Assembly (NCBI RefSeq): GCF_030811555.1
Contig: NZ_JAUSQZ010000001.1
Coordinates: forward strand, 3,779,241 to 3,843,240
Direction of reading: 5' to 3'
Length of the DNA stretch: 64,000 nt
Origin: Kineosporia succinea
GTDB taxonomy: Bacteria > Actinomycetota > Actinomycetes > Actinomycetales > Kineosporiaceae
Positions within the stretch are counted from its first letter, which is position 1; the number at the start of each line of letters is the position of its first letter. The notes under the pieces are model-generated. The model was not told the origin of the DNA, did not search any database, and saw only the letters and a list, made by a program, of their open reading frames with translations. Below are positions 26,875 through 35,512 of this stretch, piece by piece. The position numbers and the translations under genes are program-made.

Positions 26875-28092
26875 TCAGGCCGGGCGGGTCACCGGCATTC
26901 CGCTCAGGCCGCGCAGCAGCCACCGGGCCGGGGCGTAACGCAGCACCCGGGCCACGTTGGTCTGGCCGCGGGTGAGGCGCTGGAACTCGCGCCATCCCAG
27001 CGGGGTACGGGTCAGCAGGGCGTGCATGACCGACGGGTGTCGCTCGAAAGCCTGCAGAAACACCCGGCCCGCCTCCATCTCCGGTTCCAGCTCCTGGTTG
27101 ACGCGCATCGTGTAATCGCGCACCAGGCGGCTGAAATCGCCCGTGCTGGGCGGCATCCCGGTCGGGCCGGCGGCCTTTCCGGCGCACTCGCCGGCGATCC
27201 TCCCGGAGCGCAGGGCGAACGAGATGCCCTCGCGGGTCCAGGGTTCCAGTAGTCCGGCGGCGTCGCCGGCGACCAGTACCGGGCCCTGCCCGAGCGGGGA
27301 GTCGGTGGTGCGGCAGCGGGTCAGGTGGCCGGACTCGTGCAGCACCTCGGCGTCGGCCAGACCCTGCTGCTCGGTGAAATTCCGGAGGTACGAACGGGCT
27401 TCGTCGGAGGTGCCGCGCCGGGCGATGACCCCGACGGTGATCGTGTCGCCCTTCGGGAACACCCAGCCGTAGGAGCCGGGGATCGGGCCCCAGTCCATGT
27501 GGATGCGCCCGGCCCAGGTGCGCCGGTGCTGCTCGGTGGCCCGCAGCTCGTACTCCAGGCCGAGGTCGACCTGCCCGAGCGTGACGCCCACGTGCCGGGC
27601 GATGCGGCTGGCGCTGCCGTCGGCGCCGACCACGTAGCGGGCGCGGATCGGCCCGACCGAGGTGGAGAGCAGGGCGCCGTCGACGTCCTGGGTCACGGCG
27701 GTCACGGTGACGCCCGAGCGCACCTGTGCCCCCAGGGAGGCGGCGTGGTCGAGCAGGGCGGCGTCGAACTCGCTGCGGTCGACCAGGCTCAGCAGGCGGC
27801 GGCGCGAACTGCGGTTCGCCGGGCGCTGGCCGAGGGCGGTGAACGAGGCCCGGGCGATCTCCTGCCGTACCGGTACTCGCGGCAGGTCGAGGCCCTCGAG
27901 CTCGGCCAGGCTGACGCCGATCAGGCCGCCGCCGCAGGTCTTGTACCGGGGGAACGAGGCCCGGTCGACGATCAGGGTGCGGGCACCCATCCGGGCCGCC
28001 GCGGCCGCGGCACTGCTGCCGGCCGGGCCGGCCCCGACCACGACGACGTCGTACCCGGTTCTGTCGTCCTGCTGGTTACCGTTGCCGCCCAT
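26875..28092 (-). CDS. Geranylgeranyl-reductase family FAD-dependent oxidoreductase
   Basis: A 405-residue flavoprotein. The N-terminal dinucleotide motif is DVVVVGAGPAGSSAAAAAA, followed by FPRYKTCGGGL. The second FAD contact VLVAGDAAGLLEPWTREGISFALRSGR is the signature of the geranylgeranyl reductase (GGR/ChlP) group. Members reduce prenyl double bonds or oxidise lipids; in actinobacteria one role is menaquinone saturation. The exact substrate is inference. It begins near the junction with the kdpE gene and stands alone. A degenerate copy of the downstream tandem repeat overlaps its stop. Confidence 0.85.
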   Translation of the reverse strand: MGGNGNQQDDRTGYDVVVVGAGPAGSSAAAAAARMGARTLIVDRASFPRYKTCGGGLIGVSLAELEGLDLPRVPVRQEIARASFTALGQRPANRSSRRRLLSLVDRSEFDAALLDHAASLGAQVRSGVTVTAVTQDVDGALLSTSVGPIRARYVVGADGSASRIARHVGVTLGQVDLGLEYELRATEQHRRTWAGRIHMDWGPIPGSYGWVFPKGDTITVGVIARRGTSDEARSYLRNFTEQQGLADAEVLHESGHLTRCRTTDSPLGQGPVLVAGDAAGLLEPWTREGISFALRSGRIAGECAGKAAGPTGMPPSTGDFSRLVRDYTMRVNQELEPEMEAGRVFLQAFERHPSVMHALLTRTPLGWREFQRLTRGQTNVARVLRYAPARWLLRGLSGMPVTRPA

Positions 28093-28165
28093 TGCCGCAC
28101 TCTAGCCAGATCGTCTGAACGCCCGATGGTAAGTGGCACCTAACTTCCTGGGACCGGTGATGGTC

Positions 28166-28837
28166 TCAGGGCTGGAACCGGTATCCCATCCCCGGCTCGG
28201 TCAGCAGGTGCACCGGCCGGGTCGGGTCCTTCTCCAGCTTGCGCCGCAGCTGCGCCATGTATTGCCGCACGTTCTGCGTCTCGGCCCGGTAGGTCGGCCC
28301 CCAGACCTTCTCCAGCAGGTACCGCTGGCTCAGCAGCTTGCCCGGTTCGGTCACCACCGCCGCCAGCAGCTGCCACTCGGTGCGGGTCAGATGCACGTCC
28401 TCCGGCTCGATCGTGTGCGTCGCCAGATCGACCGTGTGGTCGCCGATCCGCACCTCGCCCGGCGCGTCCCCGGCGTCGCCCTGCCGCCGCGTCACCACCC
28501 GGATCCGGGCCAGCAGCTCGTCCACGCTGAACGGCTTGGTCACGTAGTCGTCGGCCCCCGCGTCGAGCGCGTGCACCTTGTCGTGGCTGTCGGCCCGGCC
28601 GGACAGCACGATCACCGGCACCCGCGTCCACGACCGCAGCCGCCGGATCACCTCCACGCCGTCCAGGTCGGGCAGGCCCAGGTCGAGCACCACGATGTCG
28701 GGCCGGTCCTCGCGGGCGGAGTCCAGCGCACCCTGCCCGGTGCCGGCCGTGACCACCTCGTACTGCCGGGCCAGCAGGTTGATCCGCAGCACCCGGATCA
28801 TCTGGGGCTCGTCGTCCACCACCAGGATCCGGGTCAT
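28166..28837 (-). CDS. kdpE: Response regulator KdpE
   Basis: A 223-residue OmpR/PhoB-type regulator. The receiver has the acidic pair in VVDDEP, phosphoacceptor Asp52 in VVLDLGLPDLDG, and the switch Lys in YVTKPF. The C-terminal winged helix ends LLTEPGMGYRFQP, typical of KdpE. It partners KdpD to turn on high-affinity K+ uptake. Its ATG overlaps the kdpD stop by four bases. No kdpFABC genes follow; the next gene is the flavoprotein. Confidence 0.92.
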   Translation of the reverse strand: MTRILVVDDEPQMIRVLRINLLARQYEVVTAGTGQGALDSAREDRPDIVVLDLGLPDLDGVEVIRRLRSWTRVPVIVLSGRADSHDKVHALDAGADDYVTKPFSVDELLARIRVVTRRQGDAGDAPGEVRIGDHTVDLATHTIEPEDVHLTRTEWQLLAAVVTEPGKLLSQRYLLEKVWGPTYRAETQNVRQYMAQLRRKLEKDPTRPVHLLTEPGMGYRFQP

Positions 28838-31371
28838 GACGGCACCTGCACGAGGGTCAAGATCATGGTCAGGCCTCCGCCGGGAGTGGTGTCGGGGGTC
28901 AGGCTCCCACCCATCGCCTCGGCCAGGCCACGGGACAGGGCCAGGCCGAGCCCGACGCCGGTGCCGTTGTCCCGGTCGCCGAGCCGCTGGAAGGGGAGGA
29001 AGACGTCGTCCCACATCTGCGCGGGAATGCCCGGCCCGCGGTCGATCACCCGGGTCTCGACCTCACCGGCGTGCGCGCCGACCACGATCATCGGGGGACT
29101 GCCGGGCGGGCTGTGCCGCACCGCGTTGCGCAGCAGGTTCACGAGCACCCGCTCGATCAGCACCGGGTCCCCGGTCACCTCCAGGAACTCCTCCGGGAGG
29201 TGTACCTCGACGTCCCGGCCGTCGGGCCCGAGCTCGTCGAGCGCCATCGACACGGTCTCGGCGATGCTCGTCGGCTGCGGGTGCACGCCCAGCGCCCCGG
29301 CCTGCAGCCGGCTCATGTCGAGCAGGTTGTCGACCAGCCGGGTGAGCCGGTCGAGCGACTCCTCGACGCTGGCCAGCAGCTCCTCCCGGTCACCGGCGCT
29401 GAAGGTCACGCCCGGGGCGCGCAGGCCCCCGACCGCCGCCTTCGCCGACGCGAGAGGCGTCCTCAGATCGTGACTGACCGCCGACAGCAGGGCCGTGCGC
29501 ATGCGGTCCACCTCGGCCAGCGGGCCGGCCGCGGCAGCCTCCTCACTGAGCTGCTGCTGCCGCATCGCGACCACCGCCTGGTGGGCGAAAGCCTGTACCA
29601 CGCGCCGGTCCTCGGCCGCCAGCGGGTGCCCGCACAGCACCAGCGACACCTCCTCGCCGACCCGGACCTCGGCGTCCCCCTCGCCGGGAGCGCCCAGCGG
29701 CCGGCCCACCGACGCCACCACCCGCCAGGCGTCCGGATCGTGCTGACGGTCGGGGCTGGGCGCCGCGTCCGGCCGGAGCTGCAGCAGCGTGGCGCCGCCG
29801 AACTGGAAGGTCTCGCGCAGCTGGGTGAGCAGCGCGGGCAGCGGCTCGGCACCTCGCAGCACGCTCCCGGCCAGCGTGGACAGCGTCTCGGCCTCGGCCC
29901 GCGCGGCCGCCGCCTCCCGGGTGCGCCGTGCGGCCCGGTCGACCGTCGCGCTCACCGCCATCGCGACCACCAGGAAGACCACCAGCGCGAGCACGTTCTC
30001 GCCGGAGGCGATGGTCACCCCGTGCAGCGGCGGGGCGAAGAAGAAGTTGAGCAGGAACGTTCCCAGGACCACGGCGACCAGGGCCGGCCACAGCCCTCCG
30101 ACCAGGGCCACGATCACCACCGCGGCCAGGTAGAGCAGGACGTCGCTGTCCAGCGAGACGCGGTCGCGCAACCGGATCAGCAGCGCGGTCAGCGCGGCCG
30201 TCCCGACGGTCGCGACGAACAGGCCGGCGAGCCGGCGGTCGCGGCTCAGCGCGTTCTCACCCTTCGCCGTCGCGCGCCCCCGGGCCACCTCCCCGTGGGT
30301 GACCAGGTGCACGTCGATGGGGCCGGAACCGTTCGCGGTGGTGGTGCCCACCCCGGGCGACAGCAGGGCCGAGAACCGGCTGCGCCGCGACACTCCCAGC
30401 ACCAGCTCGGTGGCGTTGACGCCCCGGGCGAAGTCGAGCAGGGCCTTCGGCACGTCGTTGCCGACCACCTGGTGGTAGGTGCCGCCGAGGTCTTCGACGA
30501 GCGTGCGCTGCGCCACCAGATGCGCGTGCGAACCCCCACTGCTGCTCAGCCCGTCATTGCGGGCCACGTGCACCGCCAGCAGATCAGCCCCCCGAGAGCG
30601 GCTGGCCAGCCGGGCCGCCCGCCGGATCAGCGTCTCCCCCTCCGGCCCACCCGTCAGCGCCACCACGACCCGCTCCCGCGCCTCCCAGGTCTCCGAGATC
30701 CCCTGCGCGGCACGATAACTGGACAACTCGTCGTCGACCTTGTCGGCCAGCCACAACAACGCCAGCTCCCGCAGCGCCGTCAGGTTCCCCACCCGGAAAT
30801 AATTCCCCAGCGCCGCGTCGATCTTCTCCGGCCGGTAGATGTTGCCGTGCGCCATCCGCCGCCGGATCGCCTCCGGCGCCATGTCCACCAACTCGATCGC
30901 CTCGGCCCGGCGCACCACCTCGTCCGGCACCGTCTCACGCTGCGGCACCCCGGTGATCTGCCGCACCACATCGTTGATCGACTCCAGATGCTGCACATTC
31001 ACCGTCGTCAGCACCGTCATCCCGGCATCCAGCAGCTCTTCGATGTCCTGCCAGCGCTTGGCGTTGCGCGAGCCCGGCACATTCGTGTGCGCCAGCTCAT
31101 CGACCAGCACCACCTCCGCCCCCCGCTGCAGCACCGCCCCCACATCCATCTCGGTGAACGTCGCACCCCGGTACGAGACCGTCCGCCGCGGAAGCACCTC
31201 CAGACCGGCGACCATCGCCTCGGTCTGCTCCCGGCCATGAGTCTCGACGTACCCGACCACCACGTCCGTACCCCGCTCCCGGCGCCGGTGGCCCTCCTCG
31301 AGCATCTTGTACGTCTTACCCACACCAGGAGCCGCCCCCAGGTGCACCCGCAGCTGACCGGCCACTGTCAT
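28834..31371 (-). CDS. kdpD: K+-sensing histidine kinase KdpD
   Basis: An 845-residue membrane kinase with full KdpD architecture. The N-terminal KdpD domain has Walker-like GAAPGVGKTYKML (about 12-24). A USP domain follows at about 230-360 (RVVVALTGGPEGETLIRRAARLA). Four membrane helices lie at about 385-490 (LFVATVGTAALTALLIRL, VLLYLAAVVIVALVGGLW, VVLGTFLLNFFF). A GAF-like part comes next, then HisKA with His634 in SHDLRTPL and HATPase with N, G1 and G2 boxes (RNAVRH, DRGPGIP, GVGLGLALSRGL). It senses K+ limitation. The start is either ATG 31371 or GTG 31365, since GACGAGGG directly abuts the ATG. Confidence 0.93.
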   Translation of the reverse strand: MTVAGQLRVHLGAAPGVGKTYKMLEEGHRRRERGTDVVVGYVETHGREQTEAMVAGLEVLPRRTVSYRGATFTEMDVGAVLQRGAEVVLVDELAHTNVPGSRNAKRWQDIEELLDAGMTVLTTVNVQHLESINDVVRQITGVPQRETVPDEVVRRAEAIELVDMAPEAIRRRMAHGNIYRPEKIDAALGNYFRVGNLTALRELALLWLADKVDDELSSYRAAQGISETWEARERVVVALTGGPEGETLIRRAARLASRSRGADLLAVHVARNDGLSSSGGSHAHLVAQRTLVEDLGGTYHQVVGNDVPKALLDFARGVNATELVLGVSRRSRFSALLSPGVGTTTANGSGPIDVHLVTHGEVARGRATAKGENALSRDRRLAGLFVATVGTAALTALLIRLRDRVSLDSDVLLYLAAVVIVALVGGLWPALVAVVLGTFLLNFFFAPPLHGVTIASGENVLALVVFLVVAMAVSATVDRAARRTREAAAARAEAETLSTLAGSVLRGAEPLPALLTQLRETFQFGGATLLQLRPDAAPSPDRQHDPDAWRVVASVGRPLGAPGEGDAEVRVGEEVSLVLCGHPLAAEDRRVVQAFAHQAVVAMRQQQLSEEAAAAGPLAEVDRMRTALLSAVSHDLRTPLASAKAAVGGLRAPGVTFSAGDREELLASVEESLDRLTRLVDNLLDMSRLQAGALGVHPQPTSIAETVSMALDELGPDGRDVEVHLPEEFLEVTGDPVLIERVLVNLLRNAVRHSPPGSPPMIVVGAHAGEVETRVIDRGPGIPAQMWDDVFLPFQRLGDRDNGTGVGLGLALSRGLAEAMGGSLTPDTTPGGGLTMILTLVQVPS

Positions 31372-31868
31372 CCCTCGTCCACTGTCACTTCGATCCCGAG
31401 CGCACCCGTCCCGAGCTGGCCTCCGGTGGTGCACCTGCCAATGGTGGACGTGCCGGTCGCCTCAGGTCGGGACCGTCACCGCCGGGACGGCTGGGTCGCG
31501 GATCGGCAGACCCGGTTCGAGCCTGCACCAGCACATCTCAGCACGAAGAGGAAGGGCAGGTGCGTTGACAGTTTCTTGACAGGACTTGCAGCGATCCCGA
31601 CGGCTTCTTGACACCTGGCCCCGGAGATGAGTGTCAAGCGTTTGACCTGGGGTGATCCAAAGCACAGCGGCTCGTGACCGGTCGTCATCGGTGCCCTCAA
31701 ACGTCCCTCTCGGTAGCCGTCAGTCACGAGTCGTGACGGATATGGCAACGGCAATGCAATGCCTCTGGGGAAACCGTCAAACCCGACTTAACCTGATTCG
31801 GGATTTCGGGGACCGCTCCAGGCTCACAAGGTCGATGGCGTTCCGAGCGGGAAAGGGTGGGTGGTCGC
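31372..31868. other. Divergent control region between kdpD and the second HTH-TPR gene
   Basis: About 500 bases without a convincing gene, with base composition less GC-rich than neighbours. It carries several TTGACA/TGTCAA elements (described separately) and the AT-richer patch GGCAACGGCAATGCAATGCC near 31745. Confidence 0.4.
31565..31637. promoter_or_regulatory. Cluster of TTGACA boxes with one inverted copy
   Basis: TTGACA occurs at 31565, 31576 and 31608, and TGTCAA at 31632. The second and third share the longer TTCTTGACA. The boxes could be -35 elements for the plus-strand regulator, or binding sites for a regulator of kdpD or of the HTH-TPR gene. Confidence 0.45.
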
Positions 31869-33080
31869 ATGATCGCGGTCGAGCGCTGGACAGGACGGGA
31901 GACCCGGGCACTGCGCCGGGCGCTGAGGATGACGGTGATCGGTTTCGCCGATCACCTCGGCGTCGCCGTGCGGACGGTGAGCAACTGGGAGGCCCGGGGT
32001 GCCGACATCGAGCCGCTGCCGGAGATGCAGGCGGCACTCGACACGGCGCTGAGCCGGGCCAGCCGCGAGTCGGTGCACCGGTTCCAGGCCTTCCTGGGCA
32101 CCGGGGAACCGGCCGAGTTCGACCCGCTGCCGCCGGCCGAGGGTCGCCGCGGTGCGGTGCGGCCCTCCCTGCCGGTCAGCGCGCAGATCATCGACGAGCT
32201 CACCACGCTGCGGGCCTCACTGGTCCGTTCCGACTCCATGCTGGGCCCGGGCCGTCTGATCGCGACGGTGGGGGAACAGGTGTCGAACGTGCAGGACATG
32301 CTGGGTTCCGCACGGGGGGACCTCAGGCACCGCGTGTTCGACCTGGCCACCCTCTACGCCGAGTTCCAGGGATGGCTGTTCGAGGACGCCGGTCAGTCGG
32401 CCCGCAGCGCGGTGTGGACGGGGCGCTCGGTGGAGTGGGCCCAGGCCAGTGAGAACACCGACCTGGCGGCCTACACGCTGATGCGCCGCGCCCAGCAGGC
32501 GGCCGCCTCGCAGGAGTCGTCGCTGGCCGTCGGGCTGGGTGAGGCGGCGGAGCGGAAGGCCGGTTCGGTTCCCCGCATCCGGGCCGCGGCGGCCCAGCAG
32601 CGGGCGGCCGGGCTGGCGATCGAGGGCGACTCCACGGGAGCTCTCAAGGCGATGGACGACGCGCTCGAGCTGGTGCAGGACGACCCGGGCCCCGAGCCCG
32701 GCGACCCCTGGTCGCTGGCCGAGTGGTGCACCGCCGACTACGTGGCCGCGCAGCGCGCGAACGTGCTGATCACGCTGGGCCAGGCGCAGGAGGCGGTGGA
32801 CTCCTACGACCGCGCGCTCACCGAGTGGCCGCAGGAGTACCGGCGCGAGCGAGGCCTGCACATGGCCCGCAAGTCCAAGGCGCTGGCCATGCTGCGCCGT
32901 ATCGACGAGGCGGTGGACGCGGGCAACCAGGCGCTGGAGATCGCGGTGGACACCGGGTCGCGGCGCACGCTCGACGAGCTGCAGGCGATGACCGACGTGG
33001 CCGCCGACCAGGACATCGCCGACCGCCGGGTGATCGAGTTCGGTGAGTCGCTCGTGGGGGCCGTGCAGGTGGGGAGCTGA
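31869..33080 (+). CDS. HTH-TPR regulator, paralogue 2
   Basis: A 403-residue cytoplasmic protein. Its N-terminal XRE-like domain (VERWTGRETRALRRALRM...VRTVSNWEARGADIEP) is about 75 percent identical over 64 residues to the protein at 14093. The linker is shorter than in the paralogue. The rest is helical and TPR-like (LADLATLYAEFQGWLFEDAGQSARS..., ALITLGQAQEAVDSYDRAL). Its stop codon shares a base with the start of the RibD-type reductase (TGATG), so both are translated together. That coupling suggests linked function, or use of the reductase as an output. The ATG is preceded by AAGGGTGGGTGG. Confidence 0.82.
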   Translation: MIAVERWTGRETRALRRALRMTVIGFADHLGVAVRTVSNWEARGADIEPLPEMQAALDTALSRASRESVHRFQAFLGTGEPAEFDPLPPAEGRRGAVRPSLPVSAQIIDELTTLRASLVRSDSMLGPGRLIATVGEQVSNVQDMLGSARGDLRHRVFDLATLYAEFQGWLFEDAGQSARSAVWTGRSVEWAQASENTDLAAYTLMRRAQQAAASQESSLAVGLGEAAERKAGSVPRIRAAAAQQRAAGLAIEGDSTGALKAMDDALELVQDDPGPEPGDPWSLAEWCTADYVAAQRANVLITLGQAQEAVDSYDRALTEWPQEYRRERGLHMARKSKALAMLRRIDEAVDAGNQALEIAVDTGSRRTLDELQAMTDVAADQDIADRRVIEFGESLVGAVQVGS

Positions 33081-33796
33081 TGTCCCTGGACGACCTGGTC
33101 GGCCGCAGTGAGTGGGCGGCGGTGAACGCCCGGGGCCGTCCGTTCGTGGTGTACAAGTTCGCCGCCACGCTCGACGGCCGCATCGCCGCGGCCGACGGCA
33201 CCAGTCAGTGGATCACCGGTGCGGCCAGCCGGGCCGAGGTGCACCTGCTGCGGGCCGGCTGTGACGCGACGGTGGTCGGCTCGGGCACCCAGCGGGCCGA
33301 CGACCCGAACCTGGCCGTGCGGGGCAACGACGATCCCCGGCTCGACCTGTCGGCCGTGGTGGCGAAGGGGCAGCCGTACCGGGTCGTGGTCGACACCAAT
33401 GCCCGGACTCCTTTCGGGGCCAGGGTTCTCGACGACTCGGCGCCGACCATCGTGGCGGTGGCGCCGGACGCCCGGGCCGACCATCTGGCGGGGGCCGAGG
33501 TGGTGCGGATTCCGCGTGCAGCGCCGGGACTCTCGGTGCCGGCGCTGCTGGAGGCCCTGTACGCGCGGGGTATTCGCGGCGTGTTCCTCGAGGGCGGGCC
33601 CACGCTGGCCGGGTCGTTCATCGCGGCCCGGCTGGTCGACCGGGTGATCAACTACGTGGCCCCGGCGCTGCTCGGCTCGGGCAAGAGCGGGCTTCTCGAC
33701 GCCGGGATCGGCACCATGGCCGACATCCTGCGGCTGGAGCTGCTCGACGTGGCCCGCTCCGGGCCGGACCTGCGGCTGGTGGCGCGGCCCGCCTAG
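33080..33796 (+). CDS. RibD C-terminal-type pyrimidine reductase (dihydrofolate-reductase fold)
   Basis: A 238-residue NADPH-dependent reductase matching the RibD reductase domain. Conserved pieces are YKFAATLDGRIAAADGTSQWITG, the substrate/NADPH segment VVGSGTQRADDPNLAVR, RVVVDTNARTPFGARVL and FLEGGPTLAGSFI. In riboflavin synthesis this domain reduces the ribosyl side chain of the deaminated pyrimidine; here the deaminase domain is absent. It may be half of a split RibD or a general dihydrofolate-reductase-like enzyme. It is coupled to the upstream HTH-TPR regulator. No other rib gene is nearby. Confidence 0.85.
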   Translation: MSLDDLVGRSEWAAVNARGRPFVVYKFAATLDGRIAAADGTSQWITGAASRAEVHLLRAGCDATVVGSGTQRADDPNLAVRGNDDPRLDLSAVVAKGQPYRVVVDTNARTPFGARVLDDSAPTIVAVAPDARADHLAGAEVVRIPRAAPGLSVPALLEALYARGIRGVFLEGGPTLAGSFIAARLVDRVINYVAPALLGSGKSGLLDAGIGTMADILRLELLDVARSGPDLRLVARPA

Positions 33797-33807
33797 GTTT
33801 TCGGGTT

Positions 33808-34176
33808 TCAGAGCTTCATGCAGGCCTGGCCGCGCGTGCCGCGCACCAGTCGTTCACCGTCTTCGTCGTTCACGGTGACCTGCTCGATGCTGCGGTGCGC
33901 GTAGGCCAGGCCGGTGGCGGAGTCGCAGACCAGCAGGGCCAGGTCGGCCTGGTCGCCGGACAAAGCGGTGCTGATCGAGACGCCGGAGCAGTCGGTGCGC
34001 ACCTCGATCGACCGCACCCGCGGGTCGCTCATGGTCTCGGCCAGCTCGGTGCCGTCGGGGCAGGACTCGGGGGTGGCCACCGGGCTCGGGATGCTGCCGT
34101 GCTGAGCGCCGGACGATGAGGTGCACCCGGCGATCGACAGCACCAGCAGGCCGATCAGGAATCCCGAAGACCTCAT
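33808..34176 (-). CDS. Small secreted lipoprotein
   Basis: A 122-residue lipoprotein. The signal peptide ends with the lipobox SIAGC at residues 14-18, then a Ser-rich linker. The mature domain has two or three pairs of cysteines (SCPDG, TDCSG, LLVCDS, GQACMKL) and no known catalytic motif. It is the last gene of the deacetylase/methyltransferase/glycosyltransferase operon, and its ATG overlaps the preceding stop by four bases. A role at the cell surface in the same process is inference. Confidence 0.75.
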   Translation of the reverse strand: MRSSGFLIGLLVLSIAGCTSSSGAQHGSIPSPVATPESCPDGTELAETMSDPRVRSIEVRTDCSGVSISTALSGDQADLALLVCDSATGLAYAHRSIEQVTVNDEDGERLVRGTRGQACMKL

Positions 34177-34955
34177 GGCTGCGAGCGTAGTGCCTGACGG
34201 GGGACGGCCCGGGCGAAAGTGCCGGCCGGGGTGGACTGGGCCGATGCCAGCCGCCCCAGGAGTTCACCCAGGCCACCGGCGGCCCGGGCGGCCTGCCGGC
34301 CACTGGTGCCGACCACGATCTCCGGGGCGGAGACGCTGTGCCGTCCCCGTTCCCGCAGGGCCGCGAGCAGCGCGTGCTCCTCGCCCGGCACCTGGTCGGG
34401 CCAGCCGCCCGCCTCCAGGTACGCGTCCGCCCGCACTCCCAGGTTGGCCGCGTAGACGTGCGGGCCGGTGGTGCGCAGCAGGTGGTTGTAGGCCTCCCGG
34501 GCAGTGCGGGACACCGCGCTCTCGCCGTCCTCCCAGCCCGAGACCCGCACGTGCCCGGCCACCGCGTGCGCCCCGGTGGCGGCCCACCGGCCGTACTGCC
34601 GCAGCCAGTCGGCGGGCACCCGGCTGTCGGCGTCGGTCGACAGCAGCCAGGTGCGGTCGAACGGCACGCCGTAGGCGGCGAGCAGGTGCAGCGCGGCCAT
34701 GTTGCCGGCCGACCGGGCGGTGGCGACGGTGCCGTGCCCGAGCCTCAGCACCCGGCCCTCGGAACGACCGGACAGACGTGACAACTGCCGCCGGGCAACC
34801 GCTTCGGTGTCGTCGGAACAACGGTGGGCGACCAGGACGACGGCCACCGGAACGCCCGCTCCGCGAACCGCGGTGACGACGGAGTCGAGGCAGTCGCCGA
34901 CCAGTTCGGCCTCGTCCTGGGCCGGGACGACGACCGCGAAGGCCTCCGGGGTCAT
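34173..34955 (-). CDS. GT2-family glycosyltransferase
   Basis: A 260-residue inverting GT-A glycosyltransferase. It starts FAVVVPAQDEAELVGDCLDSV, with the nucleotide-sugar pocket VAHRCSDDTEAVA and the DxD-like LLSTDADSRVPADW. The acceptor-side motif ED is present as VPGEEHALLAALRERG. No membrane helix is seen, so it acts at the cytoplasmic face. It probably adds a sugar to the product modified by the neighbouring deacetylase and methyltransferase. ATG overlaps the upstream stop by four bases, as does its stop with the lipoprotein start. Confidence 0.85.
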   Translation of the reverse strand: MTPEAFAVVVPAQDEAELVGDCLDSVVTAVRGAGVPVAVVLVAHRCSDDTEAVARRQLSRLSGRSEGRVLRLGHGTVATARSAGNMAALHLLAAYGVPFDRTWLLSTDADSRVPADWLRQYGRWAATGAHAVAGHVRVSGWEDGESAVSRTAREAYNHLLRTTGPHVYAANLGVRADAYLEAGGWPDQVPGEEHALLAALRERGRHSVSAPEIVVGTSGRQAARAAGGLGELLGRLASAQSTPAGTFARAVPRQALRSQP

Positions 34956-35512
34956 GGCTTCCTGAACACGTCGAGCACGAATTCCTCGTCGTGGTGGGTG
35001 ATCAGGTGACGCCATCCCGGCCGGGCCCGGAGCTGGACGTGGGTGTCGTCGCCGCTGAGGTGGGTGTCGTGCGACGAGGAACGCCAGTGCACGACGATCA
35101 GGTCGCCCCCCGGCTCCAGCATGTCCCAGGCCAGCCGCAGGGTGTTCTCGCGGTCGGAATCGTCGAGGTAGTAGAGGATCTCGGAGAGGACGACGAGGTC
35201 GGGAGAGCCGGGCAGGTCCGGTTGCGCGGGCAGTTGGTGGACGCTCCAGGCCACGTTCTCGGGGACGTCGCCCGAGCGGGCCCCGGCGACCGCGGTGGGG
35301 CTGAGGTCGGAGGCGTGCACCTGATCGGCCCGGGTGGCCAGCATCCGGCTGAGGACGCCGATGGAACAGGCAGGTTCCCAGGCCAGGCGGTAGCGCTCGC
35401 GGGGGAGGCAGGCCAGGGTGATCCGGTACTTGCGCTGCTCGTACCAGGAATCGCGGTATCCCCAGGGATCGATGTCGTCCCGGTAGCGCTGCTCGAAATC
35501 GGTTTCTCTCAC
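34952..35512 (-). CDS. NodS-type SAM-dependent methyltransferase
   Basis: A 186-residue class I methyltransferase. FEQRYRDDIDPWGYRDSWYEQRKY at the N-terminus is the NodS-family opening. The SAM-binding motif I is WEPACSIGVLSRMLA (residues 45-59), with Ala where Gly is usual. VHASDLSPTAVAGAR and DLVVLSEILYYLDDSD follow. NodS N-methylates the deacetylated glucosamine end of Nod factors, so here it likely methylates an amine exposed by the adjacent PIG-L deacetylase; this is inference. The GTG start overlaps the deacetylase stop by four bases. Related proteins are sometimes fused to the deacetylase. Confidence 0.85.
   Translation of the reverse strand: MRETDFEQRYRDDIDPWGYRDSWYEQRKYRITLACLPRERYRLAWEPACSIGVLSRMLATRADQVHASDLSPTAVAGARSGDVPENVAWSVHQLPAQPDLPGSPDLVVLSEILYYLDDSDRENTLRLAWDMLEPGGDLIVVHWRSSSHDTHLSGDDTHVQLRARPGWRHLITHHDEEFVLDVFRKP

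Noticed and set aside
29071-31611. Plus-strand open frame of 846 codons
   Set aside because: It is antisense to kdpD, which has complete kinase motifs; the composition is His/Arg/Gln-rich shadow sequence.
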